Origin: Uranotaenia lowii
Lineage: Eukaryota; Arthropoda; Insecta; Diptera; Culicidae
NCBI RefSeq assembly: GCF_029784155.1
Contig: NC_073691.1
Location: forward strand, 92,524,722 to 92,588,721
Reading direction: 5' to 3'
DNA: 64,000 bases
The notes under the pieces are model-generated. The model was not told the origin of the DNA. It did no database searches and saw only the letters and a program-made list of their open reading frames with translations. Position numbers and translations under genes: made by a program. Positions 9,820 through 20,996 of this stretch are shown piece after piece (within the stretch, counting starts at the first letter, position 1; the number at the start of each line of letters is the position of its first letter).

Positions 9820-12800
9820 TTGATGGCTAATTCATTCAATGAGGGAAGAGAAATTGTTTCTGTATTACAATGGAACTGCAGAAGTATTCTACCAAAATTA
9901 GACCCATTTAAAATATTGGTACACAATTTGAATTGTGATGTGTTCGCCTTATGCGAAACTTGGCTCTCTCCAAACGTAGATTTCCCCTTCCATAGCCACA
10001 ACATAATTAGCCTGGATCGTGATGGTCAAAGAGGGGGCGGCGTTCTTTTGGGGATCAAGAAATGCCACTCTTTCTATCGTATTCCACTACAATTATCTCC
10101 AGGTATTGAAGTCGTTAGTTGCCAAGCTAGAATAAAAGGTCAAGACCTTTGTCTAGCCTCGGTTTATATTCCGCCATCTTCAAGCGTTAGCCGGAACCAA
10201 TTGGCGAATATTATTTCACTTCTGCCAGAACTCCGGCTAGTTCTGGGAGATTTTAACTCCCATGGCGTGGGCTGGGGTAGCTCACGTGATGATGAACGTG
10301 CTAACATTATTTATGAGCTGTGCGACGACTTCAACATGACTGTCTTAAACAATGGGGAAGTGACTCGAATTAATGGATCCCAATCACAGCATAGTATTTT
10401 AGACCTTTCTTTAGCTTCTTCCTCTCTGAGTTTGGATTGTACGTGGAAGGTAATCCAAGACCCTCAGGGAAGCGATCATTTGCCTATCAATATTTCTATC
10501 ATCAGTGGTCGTAGTCCACTCGAAGAAATCAATATTCCTTATGACCTCACAAGGAATATAGACTGGAAAACGTATGCATCGGATGTCATTGAAGCCATCG
10601 ACTCAACAGACGAACTGTCTCCGGAGGCAGAGTACAGTTTTATTTCTGGAACAATTGTGGACTGTGCAATCGGAGCACAGGTCAGACAGAATGAAAGCTC
10701 GACGATACAGAAACGGCCTCCCACTCCGTGGTGGGATGGAGATTGCTCACGCGCGAGAGGTGAAAAGTGCAAGGCGTTTGTTGAGTTTCGCAGAACCGGA
10801 TTGCCAGAGAAGTTCCAACGTTACTTGGCCTTGGAACGCAAGTTCAAGAACTTAATCAGGGGCAAGCAACGGGGGTACTGGCGGCGATTCGTGGATGGGT
10901 TATCTCGAGAAACGTCTTTGCACACGCTTTGGAGAACGGCACGAAACATGCGAAATCACACTCCTTCGAACGAAACTGAAGAAAGTTCAAGTCGATGGCT
11001 GATACAGTTCGCGAAAAAGGTCTGCCCGGACGCAGCACCAGCTCAGAAACACTATCGGGATACAGAGAATAGTTCCGAAACGGAGGATCAATTCTCGATG
11101 GTCGAACTTTCACTTGCGCTCTGGTCTTGCAACAATTCAGCTCCCGGACTGGACAGAATCAAATTCAACTTGTTGAAGAATCTGCCAGATACCGCTAAGA
11201 AACGCTTGTTGAATTTATTCAATAAGTGTTTGGAGCTGAACATTGTTCCGTATGACTGGAGACAAGTGAAAGTCATCGCCATCCAAAAACCGGGAAAACC
11301 AGTTTCTGATTACAACTCGTATAGGCCGATTGCAATGCTCTCGTGTCTCCGGAAATTGCTCGAAAAAATGATTCTCTTTCGGCTGGATAAATGGGTTGAA
11401 TCAAACAATCTGTTGTCAAGTACACAATTTGGATTCCGTAGAGGCAAGGGTACGAGCGACTGTCTAGCATTACTTTCATCAGACATTCAATTGGCGTTTG
11501 CCCAAAAAGAGCAGATGGGGGCAGTATTTCTGGACATCAAAGGGGCATTCGATTCGGTGTCCATAGAAGTGCTATCTAGTAATCTTAACTCTTGCGGAAT
11601 TCCACCAATATTGAACAATTTTCTATATAACCTGTTGTCTGAAAAAATCATGCATTTTAGTCATGGAGAAACCAAAGTTGAACGAATTAGTTACATGGGT
11701 CTACCCCAAGGCTCATGTTTAAGCCCCCTGCTATACAACTTTTATGTCCGAGAAATCGATGCTTGTATGGCACAAAATTGCACGCTAAGACAGCTTGCGG
11801 ATGACTGTGTTGTTCATTTCACAGGTAAAACAGACACTCAAATTAAACCTCCGCTACAAGAAACTCTAAATAATTTATCACATTGGGCCAGGAATCTAGG
11901 CATCGAGTTTTCGCCTAGTAAAACCGAGTTAGCAGTTTTTTCAAGGAAGCATTCCCCTCCTCAAATAGAGCTCCTTATGATGGGTAGAACTCTAACTCAA
12001 TCTCTTAGTTTTAAATATTTGGGTGTCTGGTTCGACTCTAAATGCCTCTGGGGAAAACATATTAGGTACTTGACTCAAAAATGCCAAAAGAGAATCAATT
12101 TTCTTCGAACGATTACTGGAACCTGGTGGGGTGCTCATCCACAGGACCTCATCAGGTTATACCAAACAACGATACTGTCGGTCATAGAATACGGAAGCTT
12201 TTGCTTTGAGTCCGCCGCGAAAACTCATTTGATCAAACTAAAACGAATACAGTATTGTTGTTTGCGTATTGCCATGGGTTGTATGCAGTCGACACATACG
12301 ATGAGTCTCGAAGTACTGGCGGGAGTCATGCCGTTGAAAAATCGGTTCTTCGATTTATCGCTACGTTTCCTAATTCGAAGTGAAACTATGAATCCTTTGG
12401 TGATAGAAAATTTGGAAAGGCTTATGAATATTAATCCGCAAGTAAAATATGTAAATAATTATAAAACTTTTAGTCAATTAGAAATAAATCCTTCTTTATT
12501 AAATTCGGACACGAGTCACTTTTACCCGAGTAGCAGTTCCTTGATAAGATTCGATCTGTCCATGACCGCTGACATCCGTGGAATACCAGATCACGTCCGA
12601 CCCAACATTATTCCTTCAATCTTTGCTTCAAAAGTACGTGAAATTGATCCTATAAAAATGTTCTTTACTGATGGTTCTAGAATCGACAACGCGACTGGCT
12701 TCGCAGTGTATAATGAGGGCTTTGAAGCTTCGTTCAAGCTTCGAGAGCCATGCTCCGTTTACACTGCTGAGCTAGCCGCTATTTACTGCACCTTGGAACA

Positions 12801-13331
12801 CATTCGCACACTGCCCGTAGACCACTATTTCATCTACTCGGATAGTCTCAGCTCCGTTGAGGCGATTCGATCGATGAAACTGATGAAGCGCTCTTCCCAT
12901 TTCTTGCTGGAAATTTCTGGGATATTGGGCGCTCTGATCGAAAATTCGTATAGAATTACCTTAGCTTGGATCCCGTCTCATTGTCTTATACAAGGCAATG
13001 AGAAGGCGGACTCATTGGCTAAGGTGGGCGCGTTACAAGGTGAAATCTTTGAGAGGATAATAACTTACAATGAATTCTTTTCAATACCTCGCACTTTAGC
13101 AATTAACGCTTGGCAGTCTAGCTGGGATAATGGCACAAAGGGACGTTGGCTCCATACGATTATCCCTAAGGTTCCGACGAAGGCATGGTTTAAGCATTTT
13201 AACTTGAGTCGCGACTTCATTCGCATGATTTCTCGGCTCATGTCAAATCACTGCTGGCTTGACGCGCACTTGTTTCGTATTAATCTCGCTGCAACCAATG
13301 TTTGCGTTTGTGGGGATGGCTACCACGACAT
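9820..13331 (+). CDS. I-element ORF2: endonuclease, reverse transcriptase, RNase H (main part)
   Basis: About 1170 codons of retrotransposon sequence before the insertion point. Residues about 10-235 form an APE-type endonuclease (VLQWNCRSI, CETWLS, VLGDFNSHGVGWGS, SDHLPI). About 470-740 is the reverse transcriptase (NSYRPIAML, FGFRRGKGTSDCL, FLDIKGAFDSV, GLPQGSCLSPLLYN, catalytic QLADDCV). About 945-1070 is RNase H with FTDGSR, ELAAIY, YSDSLSS and WIPSHCLIQGNEKADSLAK. A CCHC-like C-terminal motif starts (CVCGDGYHDI) and is cut at 13331. The frame runs on by chance into the inserted DNA until 13422. The missing end is at 31979-32148. Confidence 0.92.
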
Positions 13332-13517
13332 CCCAAGCAACCAAAAGTCGCGTTTTTACTTAAAGATGGAACTCCGAAGTTCACATTTGGCTGAAAAAAT
13401 GTTTTACGGGAACTTCAGGTGACTCTTGTCGCGTAAAAGTTACTCAGGAACTTCCATCGCCCTTTGAAAGGTTAAACTATCGATAACAGAACTTCTAGGC
13501 GCTTTCAATGGAACTTC

Positions 13518-13826
13518 TTTCAAGAAGGTCGATAACGTTCGCGTAACATTCCAAAACGCACCATTATGATACTTGAAGGTGTTTTAAAGAACCTATATGG
13601 GAAATCTAAGCGACATGTCAAAAATGTTTTTCAAGAAGGTCGATAACGTTCGCGTAACATTCTAAAGCGCACCATTAAGATACTTGAAGGTGTTTTAAAG
13701 AACCTATATCGGAATTCTAAGCGACATGTCATAAATGTTTTTCAAGAAGGTCGATAACGTTCGCGTAACATTCTAAGGCGCACCATTAAGATACTTGAAG
13801 GTGTTTTAAAGAACCTATATGGGAAT
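13518..13826 (+). repeat. 111-bp tandem repeat, 2.8 units, third unit split by BEL
   Basis: The units begin at 13521, 13632 and 13743 with CAAGAAGGTCGATAACGTTC and end AGCGACATGTCAAAAATGT. The third is interrupted at GGAAT by the BEL element. Its end resumes at 25428 (TCTAAGCGACATGTC), which independently confirms the insertion point. Confidence 0.9.
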
Positions 13827-14243
13827 TGTTCCGTTGCTAGGAACGGAAAGACAAATTTTCACTATTCAAAGAAACTTAGTCAGAGCACTGGCAACTCTAA
13901 CTTCGACGACAGTCCACACTTAACTGACACCGATAGGGATACGCTTTTCCAAAATTCAAAGACAAACACTTGTTCCACTGAAACACTTTATTTAAACTTC
14001 ACTTTACTTGAACTTACAACTTAGAAACTTGAATCAATACTAACTCTCCTGACTACGCAAAGCTACATTTATATGATGATCGAATCTTCTAGAATCTTCG
14101 AGTGCACGCGAGTCAACAATAATATAAGAAAATAAATTGTTCTGGAACCTTCTAGTACAATATTTACTCCGAATCTCGTAGAACAGTTTAGAACCTTCTA
14201 GAAAACTCCATGAGAAAATTCTTTCAAGCTAACAGCTTGAACA
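13827..14243 (-). repeat. BEL 3' LTR (left copy)
   Basis: TGTTCCGTTGC...GCTTGAACA in plus orientation, 417 bp, the same length as the right copy. On the transcribed (minus) strand it has clustered heat-shock elements, then a TATA box (14074-14067), and an AATAAA further on. Confidence 0.95.
14067..14203 (-). promoter_or_regulatory. Heat-shock elements and TATA box in BEL LTR (left copy)
   Basis: Three perfect inverted arrays of GAA/TTC pentamers lie here: GAAtcTTCtaGAAtcTTC at 14082-14099 (four units), TTCtgGAAccTTC at 14140-14152 (three units) and GAAccTTCtaGAA at 14191-14203 (three units). On the minus strand they lie immediately upstream of ATATAAAT (14074-14067). Heat-shock factor trimers are known to bind at least three alternating units of this kind. 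The site pattern is seen directly; heat induction is inference. Confidence 0.7.
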
Positions 14244-14256
14244 TCCTCCCCCCGGA
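14244..14256 (-). promoter_or_regulatory. BEL polypurine tract
   Basis: On the minus strand CCGGGGGGAGGA precedes the 3' LTR directly. This is the expected plus-strand primer position and confirms that the element is transcribed leftward. Confidence 0.7.
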
Positions 14257-14267
14257 TGAAACCTCTT

Positions 14268-16505
14268 TCATTTGTCGCTCTCAATATTATTGTCTTCGAT
14301 TGGCAAAATAGACACCTTCGTAATTGCTCTGCGAAATTTTGTGTTGTCACTATAAATATCTACAACACGCACCAATCCATCCTCTCCAGGGTACACCTTG
14401 TCGACTATTCCTAATTTCCAATTTAATGGTGGTAAATTCCTGTTATGGACCAGAACAATCATTCCTGGTTTAATATTTGGTTGGATCATATGATTTTTCT
14501 TCTTAGGCTGCAAACTCCGGAGGTAGTCCCCAGACCACGATCTCCAGAAATGTTGTCGCATGAGTGTCAGGTGTTGCAATCTACTCAGTCTATTGATTGG
14601 AATATTTTCAAGTGAAGGCTCTGGCAAAGCGGTCATCGGCCGTCCAATGAAAAAATGCGCAGGCGTTATCACTTCAGGGGTATCTGGGTCTGACGTCGTT
14701 ACAAATATCGGCCTTGAGTTTAGGACGGCTTCGATTTGCACGAGTAAAGTTGAATATTCTTCAAATGTTAAAGGCACATTTCCTGCAATCCTTTTCAAGT
14801 GGGTTTTAGTACTTTTAACAGCTGCTTCCCATAATCCACCAAACTCTGGGGCATCAGGTGGTATGAAATGCCATTCAATACCTTTACTCAGGCAAAAACT
14901 CCCAATCTTATGTTGCTTCGCTTCCTCTAGAAACATAGCTCGTAAACGTTTCAACTCATGATCCGCTCCACGAAAATTAGTGCCATTATCAGAATGTATC
15001 TCGGTAGGATAGCCTCGACGCCCAATGAATCTTTGGAGTGCGGCTAAGAACGCTTCTGTAGACATATCCGTTACCAATTCGAGATGCACAGCACGCGTGA
15101 CCATGCATACAAAAACAGCTATATACGCTTTGATGATGATAGGTTTGCGTGCCCCTTGCTTCACCAGAACAGGGCCAGCATAGTCAACACCTGTTTTGGA
15201 AAATGGAGGTGCTGGATTCACCCTACAGGATGGTAATTGCCCCATAAGCTGTGAAGATCTACATGGTTTGGTACGGAAACATTTTACACAAGACGATATG
15301 ACTGATCGAACCACAGAATATGCATCGGTCAGCCAATATTCACGACGAATAACATTTACCAAATTTGTGGGACCCAGATGTAGATGTTCTTCGTGAAGTG
15401 TGCGTATAAGCCGCCGTGTTACTTGACTCTTCTTGGGCAATATCAGCTGATGTCTTGAACAATAAGGCAAGTTGGAATGCTGTAACCGTCCTCCGACTCG
15501 TAACATTCCATCGACCAGGATTGGAGAAAGAGCTGAAGATATTTCAATGGTTGTCCCCTTTCTATTCTATCGATTTCATCTCCAAATTCCTGCTTCTGGA
15601 TAACTTTCACAATGACATTCAAGGCACATCTCATTTCATTGATTGTAGGGATTGGATTTTTCATTCGATTATCATCACCTTTGATGCGGCAATTGTGTGC
15701 AAAACGCATTACGTACGCCATAACTCTTTGCAGTTTTCGAAAACTATCAAATTTCCAAAATACTTCTAGGGGCTTCCATCCGATAACAGCAGACACGATA
15801 GAATTAACCTTCAATTCCGGCAATTGATCATCCGGTATGTCGAAGACTTCGAATTCGTTATAGCTACTTGAGGTTAGAAACTTAGGTCCGTACCACCACT
15901 GAGAGTTAGCAATAAGATCTAGCGGTTGCTGTCCTCGAGAGATTACATCTGCGGGATTAAATTCTGATCGGACATAGCACCAATGATAACTGGATTCTTT
16001 GGTGATCTCCATGACACGGTTTCGTACGAATGTCTCAAGTCGTTCTGGTGATTTTTTCAACCAAGCTAATACTATTTGGCTATCCGACCACATTGTAACA
16101 CGTTGAAAATTCATTTTCATCGCATCCTGAACCTTTTTGCTTAGTCGGATGAGAATTAGAGCTGCACATAATTCCATTCTAGGGATGGTCATTCGTTTCA
16201 ATGGAGCAACCTTCGATTTACTGCATAAGAGCCGCATTTCAGCAGAACCGTCAGAAAATATACACCTTATGTATATACAAGCCCCATATGCCACTTCCGA
16301 GGCATCTGCGAAACCGTGCATTTCATAAGCTTGAGTTTCACGGCCAACCACGCATCGAGGAATTTTCACTGTTCTTATGCATTGAAGAGAATTTTTCAAA
16401 TGTTGCCACTTGTTTTGAATATCATCTTCTACAGGATCATCCCAATCAACCTTGCTTTTCCACAGGGTCTGCATGAGGATCTTGGCTAACACGATGATAG
16501 CCCGC
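14268..16505 (-). pseudogene. BEL pol C-terminal part: RNase H, integrase, DUF5641
   Basis: Reading leftward from 16505: AIIVLAKILMQTLWKSKVDW completes the BEL connection block. RNase H follows (YGACIYIRC, PRMELCAALIL, WSDSQIVLAWLK, ELNPADVISRG-like). A 1-nt frameshift near 15555 separates GDEIDRIERG from ISSALSPILVDGMLRVGGRL. The integrase then follows, with the zinc-binding region (CVKCFRTKP), the core (VDYAGP, HSDNGTNFRG, EFGGLWEAAVKSTKTHLKR) and the C-terminal domain (MIVLVHNRNLPPLNWKLG). The stop at 14268-14270 lies 24 bp before the LTR. The frameshift means no intact integrase is made from this copy. Confidence 0.92.
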
Positions 16506-17965
16506 CCCGCATAATCAATTACAATATATAGAGAATATTCTATATTGTCTCTAAACGTTATCGTTTATTGTAAAGTGAACAGTATATGTACAATAACACA
16601 GACCATATTAACAATCTGTATTATGATTATCTGTTAAAGTACCATATGGGGAAAGGGCTGTTAAGCATGTTTACCATTCAAAAAGAGCGATTTTTTCGAA
16701 CAAATATTTCATGCTACATTATTGGATACGGTTAAAATATCATCCACTTTTGGCGAGCAAAACAATCTACCTGAATGTTCTAGCTACGTTGGAATACAAA
16801 ATCATAGATTTCATCAACTTCAATGGATATAGTTTGCTTATAGTAGTTTGTAGTAAAAATAACGCTCAATCATACGTTCCGCATATTGTAAAATATTTTT
16901 AAAAAGAGCTTCCCTGTACCATAACCAATATAGTTCCAATTCTTTCCCACAAAAAATAAAATAAAATTAAAATGTTGATGTTTTTATTTTTTATTTCTGA
17001 TATTATACATGGATTGAGTGCAATATCTGTACTCTGATATCAGTTCTTTCTACACTGATGAGGAAAAAATCATGCAGATCTTCATTGTTCAGCCTTTCAG
17101 CAGATTTTTTTTCCGCTCTCCGCTCAGCAGAGATCTTTGTTTCTGTAATTTCATTAGTTTTATTTAATCTCATTAGTTTTTATCGATAATATAATATAGT
17201 TTTACTTACTTTTCGCGTTCTGTGTGTTTTTCTCAGCGTGATTCTTTTTTTTCGGAGCCATTTTGAACACAGTTTTCAGTTCCGAACCTGGCGTGGGGTT
17301 GCCGACACAAATTTTAACGAAGTGAAGTGAAAATTAGCAGATGCTGAACCCAAGAGCGAAAAAATGCATAAGCTCACAACTACATCTTAAAATAACAATA
17401 TTAGTTATTATTCGCAAGAGGTGAAATGATAGCGACTTGTCTAACTCATACAATGTTGTCACAGTATTTGTTGCAGGTATGCTGGTGTTCACAACTACAC
17501 TTTGAAATAACTGTTATGGTTAGGGTTCATTTTATGTCAGACGATATCGGCTCACAAAATCAATGCATTCTGTTATGATGTTGGTGATGCCGATAATTAA
17601 TGATTATTTATGTTATGATTCATAAAGATTACAACAATATCGTTCAATTCATGTTTTTTTTAATTTAATGTCTAATGCTAAGAAAATATAAGGAAACTTT
17701 GTCGTACACTGTTAGAGTCCTGGATAAGGTCCAGAGACAATATTCAAAGGTTGCAAATTTTTATTCTCTTATTATACTATACTTACTAAATCATATATCA
17801 TATTGTCACTGTCACTGATACGATCCTGTCATAATTTATTGAGGTAATAAAATTTTGAACATGTATAATGAAATGATACTTGGAAGATATTTCATACTGG
17901 TACTGCTACCAATATATTAAGTTAATAGTTAGTACTATATCCCCAACTGTTTTTAATTATGCGGG
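16506..17965 (+). mobile_element. CCCGCATAAT inverted-repeat element, copy 2 (long form)
   Basis: 1460 bp, the same length as copy 1 and, as far as I can compare, near-identical to it. Starts CCCGCATAATC at 16506 after an odd extra CCGC (16502-16505) and ends ATTATGCGGG at 17965. It runs straight into copy 3. It lies in BEL pol between FLSP and AIIVL. Confidence 0.88.
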
Positions 17966-19210
17966 GCATAATCAATTACAATATATAGAGAATATTCTAT
18001 ATTGTCTCTAAACGTTATCGTTTATTGTAAAGTGAACAGTATATGTACAATAACACAGACCATATTAACAATCTGTATTATGATTATCTGTTAAAGTACC
18101 ATATGGGGAAAGGGCTGTTAAGCATGTTTACCATTCAAAAAGAGCGATTTTTTCGAACAAATATTTCATGCTACATTATTGGATACGGTTAAAATATCAT
18201 CCACTTTTGGCGAGCAAAACAATCTACCTGAATGTTCTAGCTACGTTGGAATACAAAATCATAGATTTCATCAACTTCAATGGATATAGTTTGCTTATAG
18301 TAGTTTGTAGTAAAAATAACGCTCAATCATACGTTCCGCATATTGTAAAATATTTTTAAAAAGAGCTTCCCTGTACCATAACCAATATAGTTCCAATTCT
18401 TTCCCACAAAAAATAAAATAAAATTAAAAAATTTAAATGTTGAGATTTTTATTTTTTATTTCTGATATTATACATGGATTATACAATCTTACCTATTTGT
18501 GCAGATCTGCATTGTTCAGCCTTTCAGTAGATTTTTTTTCCGCTCTCCGCTCAGCAGAGATCTTTGTTTCTGTAATTTCATTAGTTTTATTTAATCTCAC
18601 TAGTTTTTATCGATAATATAATATAGTTTTACTTACTTTTCGCGTTCTGTGTGTTTTTCTCAGCGTGATTCTTTTTTTTTCGGAGCCATTTTGAACACAG
18701 TTTTCAGTTCCGAACCTGGCGTGGGGTTGCCGACACAAATTTTAACGAAGTGAAGTGAAAATTAGCAGATGCTGAACCCAAGAGCGAAAAAATGCATAAG
18801 CTCACAACTACATCTTAAAATAACAATATTAGTTATTATCCGCAAGAGGTGAAATGATAACGACTTGTCTAACTCATACAATGTTGTCAATGTTGTTTTT
18901 TTTTTTAATTTAATGTCTAATGCTAAGAAAATATAAGGAAACTTTGTCGTACACTGTTAGAGTCCTGGATAAGGTCCAGAGACAATATTCAAAGGTTGCA
19001 AATTTTTATTTTCTTATTATACTATACTTACTAAATCATATATCATATTGTCACTGTCACTGATACGATCCTGTCATAATTTATTGAGGTAATAAAATTT
19101 TGAACATGTATAATGAAATGATACTTGGAAGATATTTCATACTGGTACTGCTACCAATATATTAAGTTAATAGTTAGTACTATATCCCCAACTGTTTTTA
19201 ATTATGCGGG
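17966..19210 (+). mobile_element. CCCGCATAAT inverted-repeat element, copy 3 (short form)
   Basis: 1245 bp in tandem after copy 2. The junction reads ATTATGCGGG|GCATAATC, so the CCC of copy 3 is missing. Relative to the long form it lacks about 205 bp (after ATACAATGTTGTCA) and carries a different segment near 18475-18510. It shares the sequence variants of copy 4 (for example TATCCGCAAGAGG). The BEL reading frame resumes directly after it at 19211. Confidence 0.88.
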
Positions 19211-19779
19211 AGGGGACAGAAATCCCAGTGGATCAAAGAGTTTGGCAATTTCAGACAGAATGCTGCGTTTCGTTGCTGTTGTTGATGAAGTGTTCAAAGG
19301 ATCCGATACAAATAGAAAAATATCTTCAACGGGATTCCAAATAATGCCCAAAACTTTTATTACTTCATTTGCCGCATGATCCTCCAGAACCTTGCATTGT
19401 TCACGTAATGCAAGAGGAACACAATCCAAAATCTCTGTTGAATTAGAGCACCACTTATGGACAGGGAATTTACCTAGTTCAAGTAGTTCAACCAGCTGCT
19501 GCTGACGTTTCTTGGCTGACTCCAGACTGTCATCGCCAGATAGCACGTCGTCTACATAAAAATCTTCAATAACAGTGGATGCTCCCAGGGGGAATCGCTC
19601 TTTTTCATCTAAAGCCAATTGTTTTAAACATCGTGTGGCGAGGAAAGGAGCACAAGCAGTTCCGTAGGTTACGGTTGATAATTCAAGAACTTCTAACTTT
19701 GTATGTGGAGATTCTCTCCAAAAAATTCGTTGCAGGGAAGTGTGTGCTGAATCAACATTGATTTGGCGGTACATTTTAC
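19211..19779 (-). pseudogene. BEL reverse transcriptase, C-terminal part
   Basis: Begins at SKMYRQINVD (minus strand from 19779), directly continuing the reverse transcriptase at 20997. It contains TYGTACAPFLATRCL, the catalytic DFYVDDVLSG and FPVHKWCSNS, and ends with AKLFDPLGFLSP where the tandem elements interrupt it. Sequence conservation within the segment is good. Confidence 0.9.
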
Positions 19780-19782
19780 TTA

Positions 19783-20993
19783 TAGAGAATTCGTTTTCGT
19801 GTGGTGGTGCACCGGGGCACTACCGGTAGTGCACTTTTTGCTGTTTTCATGCTCGTTTTCAGGATGGGTAGTCCACTGGTAGTGCACCATAAAGTGGACG
19901 GTGGAACACTCTGAAAATATTCGGTGTTACTTGCGCTCTCACCAATACTATCATGAATTTTGACAGCACATGCTTCCCGATGTAAACAAATATCAGCTGG
20001 TTGGTTTATTTCTATACCGTATAAATTGCGTTCGAGCTGTTTTTTTTCTCTTTATTATCCCGAAGAACGGAAACTTGTTCCGGATTCAATACCAGTGCCG
20101 TTTCCAACAGAGGCGGAGAATTTCACCTGGATGGCACGTTTCAAAGCAAACAACGCTTCCAAGAAGAAATGTGCCCAGAAGGCTTGCTGCAATCAGTTCC
20201 AGGCGATGCCGAAAAAGAGCAGCAAATCCGAGTGCAAAAAGGTCAACCCAAAGATCTGGTGGAATCGCCCAAATCGAAAAGTTTTCTTGTTCGGAAGGGT
20301 CCTATAAGTTGGTCTCCACAGCAAGAAGCGTTCAGCTGCATCGAAGCTACTCTGCTTCGAGCTGTGGGGTGACGATGCTCGGTTGCGCCAAGTCCCGGAT
20401 TCCCACCCGTTGCCCTTCAAAAACGGTAGTTCGAGACTACACCCGCATTGGGAGCTTGAATTTCGTTTCGGTCTGTTAGCTAAATTTTCTCCCCCGATTT
20501 CCGCGATCTGAGTTCGCCAATTTGACTTCCAAGAATTTGTCTTTTGTCATCTGAAAACGGAAATAGGTACTCGAGGTATTTGCGAGGAATAAACGTTCAA
20601 AATACCGGAACCTTCAAGCTGGGATAACTGCAGTCTAGCAGCAGCAAACATAGACCACCCAGAATCAGCTGGTATTGCAGTTATCATCAGAGCCAGAGGC
20701 GAATCTACCAAGCAAAATAAATCTGAAATCTTCACAATTCAACACAGTATATAAATTCATGCTAAAATTTTCATATTATTTAAAAGATAATGATCAACTA
20801 AAGTAAATTTCATTTCAATTTTCGAAGTCAAACGAAAACAAATACCAGCTGTAATGGATTTTTGACAGCTTGATGTTTTCTGTTGACACTCCCGATTTCA
20901 CGTACACCAACAAAGGTGGGTGCGAAACTCGATTCATGCTCGTTTTCATCGTGGAAGGTGCAACACTTTCGGGTGGTGAAAACGAATACGGTA
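19783..20993. mobile_element. TTA-flanked inverted-repeat element (PIF/Harbinger-like)
   Basis: 1211 bp. The ends TAGAGAATTCGTTTTC and (reverse complement) TACCGTATTCGTTTTC form an imperfect terminal inverted repeat. TTA at 19780-19782 is repeated at 20994-20996, and excising the unit restores the BEL frame TADV-SKMYRQ. A 3-bp TTA duplication is characteristic of PIF/Harbinger elements, but no transposase is present. TTCATGCTCGTTTTCA occurs near both ends in the same direction. The interior (about 19960-20480) has overlapping Lys/Cys-rich ORFs that I cannot identify. Confidence 0.75.
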
Positions 20994-20996
20994 TTA

